From positions 91,576 to 155,575 of the forward strand of contig PLBO01000109.1 in assembly GCA_003134555.1 (NCBI GenBank): a stretch of 64,000 nt of DNA, in the 5' to 3' direction. The position numbers and the translations under genes are program-made. This DNA is from Actinomycetota bacterium (lineage in GTDB: Bacteria; Actinomycetota; Acidimicrobiia; IMCC26256; PALSA-610). Below, piece by piece: positions 16,713-26,226 of the stretch (position 1 is its first letter; each line of letters begins with the position of its first letter). A model generated the notes under the pieces. The model had not been told where the DNA came from. It ran no database searches and was given only the letters and a program-made list of their open reading frames with translations.

Positions 16713-17735
16713 CTACAGGAGCAGTTCCGCCATCTGCACACCGTTCAACGCCGCGCCCTTGCGCAGGTTGTCGCCGGTGACCCAAAGATCGATCGATCCG
16801 GGCTCGGACGGATCCTCGCGCACGCGCCCGACGAGCACCGGGTCGATGCCGGCGGCCTCCTGCGGGGTCGGGTAGCCGTCGCCGTCGTCGACGAGCAGCA
16901 CCCCCGGAGCGTCGCGCAACAACTCGACGGCTTCGGCCTTGGTCATCGGACGGTGGAAGCGCACGTTGGCAGTCACCGCGTGACCGACGTAGACCGGCAC
17001 GCGCACACACGTGACGGTGCAACGGATCTCGTCGTCGTGCAGGATCTTGCGCGACTCGCGCACCATCTTCCATTCCTCCGACGTGTAACCCTGCTCCTGC
17101 ACCGAACCCGCCAGCGGGATCACGTTGCCCGCGATCGGCTTCGCCCAGACCTCGCCCTGCACGAGGAAACCCGATTCGCTACCCGCGCGCCGCAACTCCT
17201 CCGAACGGCCGTCGAGCTTCGCCCACTGCGCGTCGAGCTCGTGCACCCCGACCTGTCCGGCGCCCGACACCGACTGGTAGGTCGAAATGACCATGCGCTC
17301 GATCCGCGCCGCTCGATGCAGCGGCGCGAGCGCGGTGACCGGGATCATCGTGGTGCAGTTCGGGCACGACGCGATGCCCTTCGGCATGTCGTGCATGTCC
17401 TCGGGGTTCACCTCGGCCACGACGAGCGGGACGTCGGGATCCATGCGGAACGCCGACGACTTGTCGATGACCTTCGCCCCCGCGGCGGCGGCCTGCGGCG
17501 ACCATTCGATCGAGAGGGGCTCGTCGACGTCGACGATCACGAGATCGAGACCGTCGAAACACCCCGGCCGCAGCACCTCGCACGTCACGTCGCCACCGTT
17601 GAACGCGAGCTTGCGACCGGCGGAGCGCGGCGAGGCGTAGACGCGGAGCTCGCTCACGGGAAACGCGCGCTCTTGGAGGGTCCGCAGCATCTCAGTGCCC
17701 ACCATGCCGGTGGCACCCATCAAGCCGACTCGCAC
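16713..17735 (-). CDS. asd: aspartate-semialdehyde dehydrogenase
   Basis: Asd reduces aspartyl phosphate to aspartate semialdehyde with NADPH, on the way to lysine, diaminopimelate, methionine and threonine. The 340-residue product has the NADP-binding GATGMVGTEML (8-18) and the catalytic Cys127 in CPNCTTMIP. The catalytic His is probably in RVPVYVGHA. GTG is chosen as start because AAGGAG lies about seven bases upstream. It follows lysC with a two-base gap, so both belong to one operon. Confidence 0.96.
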   Translation of the reverse strand: MRVGLMGATGMVGTEMLRTLQERAFPVSELRVYASPRSAGRKLAFNGGDVTCEVLRPGCFDGLDLVIVDVDEPLSIEWSPQAAAAGAKVIDKSSAFRMDPDVPLVVAEVNPEDMHDMPKGIASCPNCTTMIPVTALAPLHRAARIERMVISTYQSVSGAGQVGVHELDAQWAKLDGRSEELRRAGSESGFLVQGEVWAKPIAGNVIPLAGSVQEQGYTSEEWKMVRESRKILHDDEIRCTVTCVRVPVYVGHAVTANVRFHRPMTKAEAVELLRDAPGVLLVDDGDGYPTPQEAAGIDPVLVGRVREDPSEPGSIDLWVTGDNLRKGAALNGVQMAELLL

Positions 17736-17737
17736 GA

Positions 17738-18973
<1,236 letters not shown>

Positions 18974-18981
18974 GGCCGTCA

Positions 18982-18987
18982 AGGCTA
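18982..18987 (-). promoter_or_regulatory. -10 hexamer for lysC-asd
   Basis: TAGCCT on the minus strand ends eight bases before the lysC GTG. The facing TACATT for the cyclophilin gene lies about 40 bases away, making a compact divergent promoter. Confidence 0.45.
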
Positions 18988-19028
18988 CCGGCGGCCTCCG
19001 CGAACCTCGGAAGCCTTTCGCCGCCCTG

Positions 19029-19034
19029 TACATT
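19029..19034 (+). promoter_or_regulatory. -10 hexamer for the cyclophilin gene
   Basis: TACATT lies eight bases before the GTG at 19043, consistent with a leaderless message. Confidence 0.45.
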
Positions 19035-19042
19035 CAGCGGCC

Positions 19043-19768
19043 GTGCCGCCCGCAGACAAACGCCAGCGCAAGAAGGAGAACGCCCGGCTCGCCCGGGAGG
19101 CGCGCGAGGCCCAGCTCAAGAAGCGGCGGCGCAATCGCACGATCCGCAACGGGGCGATCGCGGTCGGAGTGTTCGTGATCGCGATCCTGCTCATCTCTTG
19201 GCTGAGTGGCGGCAAGAAGAAGAGCGTGGCCGTGAGCCCGACGTCGACGACGTCGGCGACGACGACCACGACGACCACGCCCGTCCCCACGACGGGAGTC
19301 ACCGCGACCATCAAGACGAACCAAGGAACCATCGTCCTCGCGCTCGACACCAAGAACGATCCGATCGGCGCCGGTCATTTCGTCACTCTCGCGAAGGCGG
19401 GCGTGTACAACGGATCGCGCTGGCACCGAGTGGTGAAGGACTTCGTTATCCAGGGTGGCGCTCCGGGCGGAGACCCCACCAAGTCGTACGGGCATTCGGT
19501 CGTCGCGGAACTGCCGAAGGATCACTATCCCGTCGGGTCGGTCGCCGCCGCGAAGACTTCTTCCGATCCACCCGGAACGTTCGACTCGCAGTTCTTCATC
19601 GTGACCGGCGCGCAACAAGGAGCGAGTCTCCCGAACGACTACGCGCGATTCGGCTCGGTGAAGTCGGGAATGGACGTCGTGAAGAAGATCGAGGCCCTGC
19701 CCGTCGACGCCAGCAGCAATCCGACCAGCAAGGCGACGATCGACACGGTGACGATCACCGAGAAGTAG
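19043..19768 (+). CDS. membrane-anchored cyclophilin-type peptidyl-prolyl isomerase
   Basis: This 241-residue protein has a highly charged, Lys/Arg-rich cytoplasmic N-terminus, one membrane helix (about residues 36-53), a Thr-rich linker, and a cyclophilin domain from about residue 75. Cyclophilin marks include RWHRVVKDFVIQGGAPGGD and DSQFFIVTGAQQ, so it should catalyse proline isomerisation during folding of exported proteins. The GTG start is supported by the hexamer eight bases upstream. Its last 14 bases overlap the convergent S51-like gene. Confidence 0.9.
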   Translation: MPPADKRQRKKENARLAREAREAQLKKRRRNRTIRNGAIAVGVFVIAILLISWLSGGKKKSVAVSPTSTTSATTTTTTTPVPTTGVTATIKTNQGTIVLALDTKNDPIGAGHFVTLAKAGVYNGSRWHRVVKDFVIQGGAPGGDPTKSYGHSVVAELPKDHYPVGSVAAAKTSSDPPGTFDSQFFIVTGAQQGASLPNDYARFGSVKSGMDVVKKIEALPVDASSNPTSKATIDTVTITEK

Positions 19769-20465
19769 GAACCGCGCCGAGCTCTACGGTCGCGCCGTTC
19801 TTCACAGTCTTGGGCTTCGCACCCTTGCGGTAGACGGTCGCACCGCCGGCGCCCGTGACCTCCCATGGGCCGTCACCCGTGCGCACGAGCGCCGTCTTCT
19901 CGTCGATACCCACGAGCACCGCATCGCGCGCGAGCAGATCGACCGACCGCTCGCGCAAATGATCGGCCGCGCGGCCGTGGTACGGGAAGATCGCGAGGCC
20001 CGGAACGAGACCGAGGCCGACGGTGTACGCGCCCCCGCGCGGGTCGACCATCGGATCGCCCAGCACGGTCGCCCCGGCGCCGGACGCCGCGATCACCGCG
20101 CCGCGCCCGTAGGCGTAGACCATCGCCTCGTAGAACGCGCTGCCCTTCAGGACCGAACGAAGGTGCAGGGGCGAGCCGTCGGCGATGTAGACGAAGCGCG
20201 CCACCCGGACGGCGGAGACGTTCGCGTCGGTTTCGGCGTCCCGCCGGTTCACCACCGGCAGGCCGGTGACCCGCGCTCCCAGACCCTCGAAGTAGGTGGC
20301 CGCCCGCTCGACGGCACGTTCGGGATGCTCGAACGCGGCCGCGGCGGGCAGCACCAGCACCTCGCTTGTTCCGGCGAGCTCGAGGAGCCGAGTGTCGAAC
20401 ACCGTGCAGGGCTCGGTCCACTCGTCGCCGCCGACGAGTGCGACTGTGCCGGTTGCCTTGGTCAC
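19755..20465 (-). CDS. cyanophycinase/peptidase S51-like protein, altered nucleophile region
   Basis: This 236-residue protein resembles the S51 peptidase (cyanophycinase-like, class I glutamine amidotransferase-like) fold. It has VALVGGDEW at the N-terminus, ARFVYIADGSPLHL, GAVIAASGAGATVLGDPMVDPRGGAY and a PYHGRAADHLRER histidine segment. The nucleophile elbow usually reads GTSAGA; here it reads ASGAGA, so the serine is displaced or missing and activity is uncertain. The GTG start has GGGGG about ten bases upstream. It is tail-to-tail with the cyclophilin gene. A catalytic role on cyanophycin is not supported. Confidence 0.75.
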   Translation of the reverse strand: MTKATGTVALVGGDEWTEPCTVFDTRLLELAGTSEVLVLPAAAAFEHPERAVERAATYFEGLGARVTGLPVVNRRDAETDANVSAVRVARFVYIADGSPLHLRSVLKGSAFYEAMVYAYGRGAVIAASGAGATVLGDPMVDPRGGAYTVGLGLVPGLAIFPYHGRAADHLRERSVDLLARDAVLVGIDEKTALVRTGDGPWEVTGAGGATVYRKGAKPKTVKNGATVELGAVPTSR

Positions 20466-20549
20466 GTCGTCGATCCCCCGCTCACGCCGTGGATCCTACG
20501 AGCGGCGACACACGCCCGAGCGCACTCGCCGGGTCGCTCTACCCGCCGG

Positions 20550-20555
20550 TAGCCT
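20550..20555 (+). promoter_or_regulatory. -10 hexamer candidate for the hydroxyacyl-CoA dehydrogenase gene
   Basis: TAGCCT would give a leader of about 35 bases that carries the AGGAG ribosome site before the ATG at 20597. Confidence 0.35.
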
Positions 20556-20596
20556 TTCGGCCTTCACACCGGAGCCTTACACCAGGAGCGTTGAAG

Positions 20597-21451
20597 ATGG
20601 CGGTCAAGCGCGTGGGGATCGTGGGTTCGGGGATCATGGGCTCGGGCATCGCCGAGGTCGCGGCCAAGGCCGGATTCGAAGTGGTGTTGCGCAGCCGCGC
20701 CCAGGGAACCGCCGACGCGATGGTCGCGGGCCTGGAGAAGTCGCTCGCCAAGCAGGTCGACCGCGGCAAGCTCGAAGCGGCCGAGCGCGACGCGGTGCTC
20801 GGCCGAGTGCGCGCCGTCGCCGACCTCGGCGAGCTGCGCGATTGCGATCTCGTCATCGAGTCGATCGTCGAGGACCTCGCGGCCAAGAAGCATCTGTTCA
20901 CCGAGCTCGACCGCATCTGCCCCGACCACACCGTGCTCGCGACCAACACGTCGACGCTGCCCGTCGTCGAGATGGCGATGAACACCGGCCGTCCCGACAA
21001 GGTGTGCGGCATCCACTTCTTCAACCCGGCGCCGATGATGGCCTTGGTGGAGGTCGTGCGGGCAATCACGTCGAGCGACGAGACCATCGAGAGCGCGACG
21101 ACGTTCGCCACCACGTGCGGCAAGAACGCCGTGCAGGTCAAGGACCAGGCCGGCTTCATCGTCAACGCACTGCTGTTCCCCTACCTCAACAACGCCGCCA
21201 AGCTCTTCGACGCCGGCGTCGCCACCCGCGACGACATCGACGCCGCGATGAAAGGCGGCTGCAACTTCCCGATGGGCCCGCTCGAGCTGCTCGATCTGGT
21301 CGGCCTCGACACGAGCCTGGCCATCCTCGAGGCGCTCTACACGGAGTTCAAGGACCCCAACTACGCGGCCGCGCCGGTGCTGCGGCGCATGGTCAGCGCC
21401 GAGCGCCTGGGTCGCAAGACGGGCTTCGGCTTCTACGAATACAAGCGCTGA
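20597..21451 (+). CDS. 3-hydroxybutyryl-CoA dehydrogenase
   Basis: This 284-residue NAD(P)-dependent 3-hydroxyacyl-CoA dehydrogenase has the Rossmann loop GIVGSGIMGSGIAEV near the N-terminus. The catalytic His is in GIHFFNPAP, the conserved NTSTL segment follows the nucleotide fold, and the C-terminal half has the usual RLGRKTGFGFYEY. Its length fits the single-domain bacterial form. It would interconvert acetoacetyl-CoA and 3-hydroxybutyryl-CoA, next to an ethylmalonyl-CoA mutase gene and 10 kb from acetyl-CoA acetyltransferase. GGAG nine bases upstream supports the ATG. Stereospecificity, S rather than R, is expected from the family. Confidence 0.93.
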   Translation: MAVKRVGIVGSGIMGSGIAEVAAKAGFEVVLRSRAQGTADAMVAGLEKSLAKQVDRGKLEAAERDAVLGRVRAVADLGELRDCDLVIESIVEDLAAKKHLFTELDRICPDHTVLATNTSTLPVVEMAMNTGRPDKVCGIHFFNPAPMMALVEVVRAITSSDETIESATTFATTCGKNAVQVKDQAGFIVNALLFPYLNNAAKLFDAGVATRDDIDAAMKGGCNFPMGPLELLDLVGLDTSLAILEALYTEFKDPNYAAAPVLRRMVSAERLGRKTGFGFYEYKR

Positions 21452-21466
21452 GCGCGAGAGACACGC

Positions 21467-21485
21467 CGACCGGCTTTGGCGGTCG
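21467..21485 (+). terminator. hairpin between the dehydrogenase and mutase genes
   Basis: CGACCG (21467-21472) and CGGTCG (21480-21485) pair around a 7-base loop, 16 bases after the dehydrogenase stop. There is no T-run, so this is a weak terminator or processing site at best. Confidence 0.3.
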
Positions 21486-21524
21486 ACTTCCTCCGAGGTC
21501 GGCTGATCCGGGAGAATAGTGTCG

Positions 21525-23516
21525 ATGGCCGAGCGCGACCGCCCGTGGTTGATCCGGACCTACTCCGGTCACTCCTCCGCACGCGCTTCCAACGAGCTCT
21601 ACCGGACGAACCTGGCGAAGGGTCAGACCGGGCTCTCGGTGGCCTTCGACCTGCCCACCCAGACGGGCTACGACCCCGACAGCCCTTTGGCGCGCGGCGA
21701 GGTCGGCAAGGTTGGGGTGCCGGTTCCGCATCTCGGCGAGATGCGGACGCTGTTCGACGGCATCCCGCTCGCGGAGATGAACACGTCGATGACGATCAAT
21801 GCCACGGCGATGTGGCTGCTGGGCATGTACCTCGCGCTCGCCGACGAACAGGGCGTCGCGCACGCGAGCCTCGCGGGTACCACGCAGAACGACATCTTGA
21901 AGGAGTACCTGTCGCGCGGGACGTACATCTTCCCGCCCGAGGCGTCGAAGCGGCTGACGGTGGACGTCGTCACGTACACAGTGAGGAACGCGCCGCTGTG
22001 GAATCCGATCAACGTTTGCCCGTACCACCTGCAGGAGGCCGGGGCCACGCCGGTACAGGAGCTCGCGTACGGGCTGGCGAACGCGATCGCCGTGCTCGAC
22101 GCGGTACGGGCCTCGGGTCAGGTTCCCGACGACGAGTTTCCCCAGGTCGTCGGGCGGATCTCGTTCTTCATCGACGCGGGCGTACGGTTCGTCGAGGAGA
22201 TGTGCAAGATGCGCGCGTTCACGCGCATGTGGGAGCGCATCTGCAAGGAGCGTTACGGCGTCGAAGACGAGAAGCTCAGTCGGTTCCGCTACGGCATGCA
22301 GGTCAACTCGCTCGGGCTCACGGAGGAACAACCCGAGAACAACGTCCAGCGGATCGTGCTCGAGATGCTCGGGGTGACGCTGTCGAAGGACGCGCGTGCC
22401 CGCGCGATTCAGCTGCCCTGCTGGAACGAGGCCTTGGGTCTGCCGACGCCGTGGGACCAGCAATGGTCGCTGCGGATTCAGCAGGTGCTCGCGTACGAGT
22501 CGGACCTGCTCGAGTACGGCGACCTGTTCGAGGGCTCGGTAGTCGTCGAGCGGAAGGTCGCGGAGCTATGCGAAGCGGCCGAGCTCGAGCTGCAGTGGGT
22601 GCTTGACGGCGGCGGCTCGTTCGCCATGATCGACGAGATGAAGGGTCGACTCGTGCAGGCCGGTGCCGAACGCGTTCGGCACATCGAGACCGGTGAATTG
22701 AAGGTGGTGGGCGTCAACGCGTTCACCGAGACCGAGCCGTCGCCGCTCGCGGAGATCGCGAAGCAGGGCGGCATCGTCACGATCGACCCCGAGGTGGAGC
22801 AGGAGCACGTGCAAGCGATCGAGGCTTGGCGCGCCGCGCGCGACCAGCCGGCGGTCGACGCCGCGCTCGCGCACCTGCGGGCGGTCGCCGAGACGTCGGA
22901 AAACCTCGTTCCCGCGACGATCGCGCTCGCGAAAACAGGCGGGACGGTCGGCGAGTGGGCGGGCGCGTTGCGCGAGGTCTTCGGTGAGTACCGCGCGCCG
23001 ACGGGTGTCGGCAAGGTCGCGGCGCAACTCGGCGCCGAGATGGACGAGGTGCGGGCGCTCGTGCGGGCAATTACGGAGGAGACCGGGCGGCCTCTCCGCC
23101 TGCTCGTGGGAAAACCCGGCCTCGACGGCCACTCGAACGGAGCCGAACAGATAGCCGTGGCCGCGCGCGATGCCGGGTTCGAAGTGATCTACCAGGGCAT
23201 CCGGCTCACGCCCGCGGAGATCGCGGCCGCAGCCCGCGACGAGGACGTCGACGTGGTGGGGCTTTCGATCCTGTCCGGCTCGCACCTCGGCTTGGTGCCT
23301 GAGACGTTGCGGCTCCTGGCTGAGGCCGGTGTCGATGCACCGGTCGTGGTCGGCGGCATCATCCCGGACGCCGACCGGGCCCGGCTCGAGGCGATGGGCG
23401 TCGCGCGGGTCTATACGCCCAAGGATTACCGGCTCTCCGTCATGGTGCGCGACCTGGCCGAGCTGGCTCGGATCCACCGATCGGGTCCTCAGGCCGGGGG
23501 GGCGGTCAGCCGATGA
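21525..23516 (+). CDS. ecm: ethylmalonyl-CoA mutase (B12-dependent)
   Basis: This 663-residue protein fuses a mutase domain with a C-terminal B12-binding domain. It is more like ethylmalonyl-CoA mutase than methylmalonyl-CoA mutase. The N-terminus (RTYSGHSSARASNELY, LAKGQTGLSVAFDLPTQTG) and GVNAFTETEPSPL agree with the Ecm pattern as I recall it. The cobalamin motif DxHxxG is at Asp534-Gly539, followed by the SGSH and GG segments. It isomerises (2R)-ethylmalonyl-CoA to methylsuccinyl-CoA. I prefer the ATG at 21525; a GTG at 21519 is possible with GGGAG very close. The stop overlaps the next gene as ATGA. Confidence 0.92.
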   Translation: MAERDRPWLIRTYSGHSSARASNELYRTNLAKGQTGLSVAFDLPTQTGYDPDSPLARGEVGKVGVPVPHLGEMRTLFDGIPLAEMNTSMTINATAMWLLGMYLALADEQGVAHASLAGTTQNDILKEYLSRGTYIFPPEASKRLTVDVVTYTVRNAPLWNPINVCPYHLQEAGATPVQELAYGLANAIAVLDAVRASGQVPDDEFPQVVGRISFFIDAGVRFVEEMCKMRAFTRMWERICKERYGVEDEKLSRFRYGMQVNSLGLTEEQPENNVQRIVLEMLGVTLSKDARARAIQLPCWNEALGLPTPWDQQWSLRIQQVLAYESDLLEYGDLFEGSVVVERKVAELCEAAELELQWVLDGGGSFAMIDEMKGRLVQAGAERVRHIETGELKVVGVNAFTETEPSPLAEIAKQGGIVTIDPEVEQEHVQAIEAWRAARDQPAVDAALAHLRAVAETSENLVPATIALAKTGGTVGEWAGALREVFGEYRAPTGVGKVAAQLGAEMDEVRALVRAITEETGRPLRLLVGKPGLDGHSNGAEQIAVAARDAGFEVIYQGIRLTPAEIAAAARDEDVDVVGLSILSGSHLGLVPETLRLLAEAGVDAPVVVGGIIPDADRARLEAMGVARVYTPKDYRLSVMVRDLAELARIHRSGPQAGGAVSR

Positions 23517-24316
23517 GGAAGCAGATGCACGATCCGAGAGTCATCGTGGCCGCCACGGGCGGCGTCGCCGCGCTCGCGGCCGGGGCGATCGGCGTCGCGA
23601 TCAATTCGCCCACGTTCGCGGTCGTCGCCGGCTCCGCCGGAGTCGTCGCCGCGATCGCCGGGGTCGCGCTGGGCGCGCGTGCGCGCCAGAGCGAGGACCG
23701 GTTGGAACAGGCCGAGGACGAGATCCGCGCGGTGCGCCGCGAGCTCGCCTCGATCAACGCCGTGCTCCAGGAGGAAGCCAGCCGTCGAGCCGCGGAAGAG
23801 GAGCTCGGGCAGAGTCTGGAAGAGCGCGCGCGTGCCGAGCAGGCGTTCGACGCCGCCACGGGTCTGTACGACGAGAAGTACTTCGCGGTACTCGCGCAAC
23901 AGCAGGTAGCGGCGGCACGCCGATCGCTCCGGCCGATCTCGGTCATCATCTTCGAGATCGACACGCTCGGCGACGCCGACCACGAGACGCGTGTGCAAGC
24001 GCTCGGCGTCGTCGGCGACGTCGTACGCCGCACGCTGCGAGAGAGCGATGCCGCGTGCCGGCTCGGCGACCTGATGGTCGGCGCGATCCTCGAGGACACG
24101 CCCGAAGCCGGAGCGGTCTGGGCGGCCGAGCGCGTGCGCGGCACGCTGCTCGCCTCGCCGGTGGGTGACGCGCTCACACTGTCGGCCGGCGTCGCTTGCT
24201 ACCCGACGCACGCGCTGGGCGCGGCTGAGCTCGTGCACCAGGCAAGCCGGGCGCTCGACGAGGCCCGCGCCCGGGGCCGCGACCGCGTCGAGCTCGCGCC
24301 CGAACCTTCCAGCTGA
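23513..24316 (+). CDS. membrane protein with degenerate GGDEF domain
   Basis: This 267-residue protein starts with two membrane helices (about residues 9-54), then a coiled-coil stretch (residues 58-108, rich in Glu/Arg), then a GGDEF-like fold. The catalytic motif is lost: where GGDEF is expected the sequence reads CRLGDLMVGAI, so it cannot make cyclic-di-GMP in the usual way. Conserved fold residues remain (TLSAGVACYPTHAL). It overlaps ecm by ATGA, an odd coupling for a signalling protein. It may act as a sensor or scaffold. An antisense reading frame covers its whole length. Confidence 0.75.
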   Translation: MRKQMHDPRVIVAATGGVAALAAGAIGVAINSPTFAVVAGSAGVVAAIAGVALGARARQSEDRLEQAEDEIRAVRRELASINAVLQEEASRRAAEEELGQSLEERARAEQAFDAATGLYDEKYFAVLAQQQVAAARRSLRPISVIIFEIDTLGDADHETRVQALGVVGDVVRRTLRESDAACRLGDLMVGAILEDTPEAGAVWAAERVRGTLLASPVGDALTLSAGVACYPTHALGAAELVHQASRALDEARARGRDRVELAPEPSS

Positions 24317-24874
24317 GTCCGACGCCGCGGGCGTCACGCCGATGCGTGCGATTCGGCGGCGCTCGCCGGGATTGAGCTGGTCGAGGGCGTAGACGCCCCG
24401 CTCGACGCGTTTGGCGCGGCCTTTGCGGACCTCGTAGCCGAGCGAGTCGGCGAGCCGTTTGACAGGTTGGCGTGATGCGATCGCGTATCCGTTGAGGTGC
24501 AGCTCGCGGTGGATCTCGACGAGCGTCATGCGTCGGCCATTGCGGGCGAGGACCGCGAGCGCGGTTGAGCGCAGGTGTTTGCCGCACAAGGGTTGGGCGT
24601 TGGGCGCGACCGGCGGCAAGGGCGGTGGTCCGCCGCGGTGCGTGACGCGAAAGCCGTGCACGATGTCCTTGGGGTCGACGCGGGGCCACATGACGACGCG
24701 GAGTTCGGCGAGTTGCGTCCGGACGTGCGCCAGCTCGCAGGCGAGGGCGCGTTGCGCATTGTCGAGCTGTGTGGCTTGCTCGAGCAGGACGGCGCACTCC
24801 GCATGGAACGCGGCGAATTCGCGCGGGCCATGCGGGAGACGTCGGTAGCGCGTCGGATAGCGAATAGCGGGCAT
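24317..24874 (-). pseudogene. winged-helix-like protein without its own stop codon
   Basis: From the ATG at 24874, with GGGAAG upstream, a 186-codon coding stretch runs to the end of the facing gene. It has a coiled-coil start (FAAFHAECAVLLEQATQLDN), a Pro-rich linker and a helix-turn-helix-like end (MTLVEIHRELHLNGYAI, QPVKRLADSLGYEVRKGRA). The natural end should be near VERGVYAL. No stop codon follows until 23489, so the frame runs on for 828 bases antisense to the whole neighbouring gene. I read it as a gene that lost its tail through rearrangement; a real 461-residue overlapping protein is the alternative. Function is unknown. Confidence 0.5.
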
Positions 24875-24988
24875 GTGTTACTTCCCACACGAAAGAGAAC
24901 CGGCCTCGGGGGAAGCAATTCTGCGGTTGCACCGGCGTCAAAGTGCGGCAGCCGCGACGACACGATGAACCTACCGAACCCGTGCGCT

Positions 24989-25060
24989 ACCTACCCCCCC
25001 GCACTCCGTGCTGAAGATTCTTCGGAAGAATCTTCGACACGGGTCGTGCGAGGGGTAGGT
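24989..25060. repeat. 72-base hairpin downstream of the CoA-transferase gene
   Basis: Nested inverted repeats pair ACCTACCCC (24989-24997) with GGGGTAGGT (25052-25060), then CCGTG with CACGG, then two perfect 11-base arms at 25013-25035. It begins 35 bases past the CoA-transferase stop, where it could end that transcript, but it has no T-run. Confidence 0.6.
25006..25042. repeat. dispersed palindromic repeat, copy 1
   Basis: A 37-base element centred on arms GAAGATTCTTC and GAAGAATCTTC with a one-base spacer. A second copy lies at 63844-63880 and matches at 32 of 37 positions (21 of 23 in the core). Confidence 0.65.
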
Positions 25061-25095
25061 GCCCGGGTGGGGGTCAGGGTTGGATCGGGTTTGGG

Positions 25096-26220
25096 TCAGG
25101 CGTCGTCGAGCGCGCCGAGGACTTCTTCGGTGTCGGCGCCGAGGGGACGGCCGGCCCAGCGCATCTCGGCCGGCGTGCGCGACAACCGCGCGACCGGTCC
25201 TTGCATGACCACGCCGTCGACCTCGACGAACACGTTGCGGGCCCGCACATGCGGATCGGCCAGCACCTCGCGCATCGTGTACACCGGCGCAATCGCCGCC
25301 TCGGCGGCTTCGAACGCCGCCAACACCTCGACCGAGGGACGGGCGCCGACCCATGCGCTCACCGCGGCGTCGAGCTCCTCGCGGTGACCGGCGCGGCTCT
25401 CGAACGTCGCAAAGCGTGCATCGTCGCCGAGCCCGAGGAGCGTCAGGACGCGGTGCGCGACCGATTCCGCGGAAGTAGAGATCGCGACCCACCGGCCGTC
25501 GGCGCACCGGTAGGTGCCGCGCGGCACCGAGTAAGGGATGCCCGAACCGAGGCGCGGCTGCTCGTAACCGAGATGAGCCGCCGCCGACGGCAGCGCCGAC
25601 ATCATCTGCAGCATCGACTCCAGGAGATTGACGTCGATCACCTGACCGAGACCGGTGCGCTCGCGGTCGTGCAGCGCGACCATCACCGCGAACGCGCCCG
25701 CGATCGCGGCGACCTCGTCGGTGAGCGCGATCGGCGGGAGCAACGGCGGTCCGTCGGGTTCGCCGTTAATCGCCGCGAACCCGCTCATCGCCTCCGCCAT
25801 CGTCGCGAAGCCGGGACGCGACGCGTACGGACCGTCCTGCCCGAACCCGGTCACCCGCAGCACCACGAGGCGAGGGTTCCGCGCACAGAGCACGTCCGGC
25901 CCGAGACCGAGACGCTCGAGGGTGCCCGGGCGGAAGTTCTCGATCAGCACGTCGGCCGCGCCGGCGAGTGCGAGGAGCGCATCGCGCCCCGCGTCCGTCT
26001 TGAGGTCGGCCACGACCGCCCGCTTGTTCCGGCCGAGCAACTTCCACGTGTACGAGTCACCACCCTCGGGCGGGAACCAACCCATGCGCCGGACACCATC
26101 GCCCGCGGGCGCCTCGATCTTGATCACGTCGGCACCGAAGTCGGCGAGATGGCGCGCCGCTCCCGGACCCGCGAACACCGTTGCCATGTCGATGACGCGC
26201 AAACCCTCGAGCGCCGGCAT
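25096..26220 (-). CDS. family III CoA-transferase (CaiB/BaiF)
   Basis: This 374-residue enzyme belongs to the CaiB/BaiF family, which swaps CoA between carboxylic acids. It has the N-terminal GLRVIDMATVFAGPGAARHLADFGADVIKIE signature region (start only quoted in part by position, residues 6-36). ADVLIENFRPGTLERLGLG is typical, as is VIDVNLLESML, where the catalytic acid falls. The position usually held by Asp appears as Glu. Substrate cannot be told. It is six bases downstream of the phosphoesterase, in the carboxylase operon, so a link to branched or dicarboxylic acyl-CoA metabolism is likely. Confidence 0.9.
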   Translation of the reverse strand: MPALEGLRVIDMATVFAGPGAARHLADFGADVIKIEAPAGDGVRRMGWFPPEGGDSYTWKLLGRNKRAVVADLKTDAGRDALLALAGAADVLIENFRPGTLERLGLGPDVLCARNPRLVVLRVTGFGQDGPYASRPGFATMAEAMSGFAAINGEPDGPPLLPPIALTDEVAAIAGAFAVMVALHDRERTGLGQVIDVNLLESMLQMMSALPSAAAHLGYEQPRLGSGIPYSVPRGTYRCADGRWVAISTSAESVAHRVLTLLGLGDDARFATFESRAGHREELDAAVSAWVGARPSVEVLAAFEAAEAAIAPVYTMREVLADPHVRARNVFVEVDGVVMQGPVARLSRTPAEMRWAGRPLGADTEEVLGALDDA

Positions 26221-26226
26221 GTCGCG

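Noticed and set aside
25040..25095. G-rich direct repeats of GGGTCAG
   Set aside because: Too short and irregular to call more than simple sequence.
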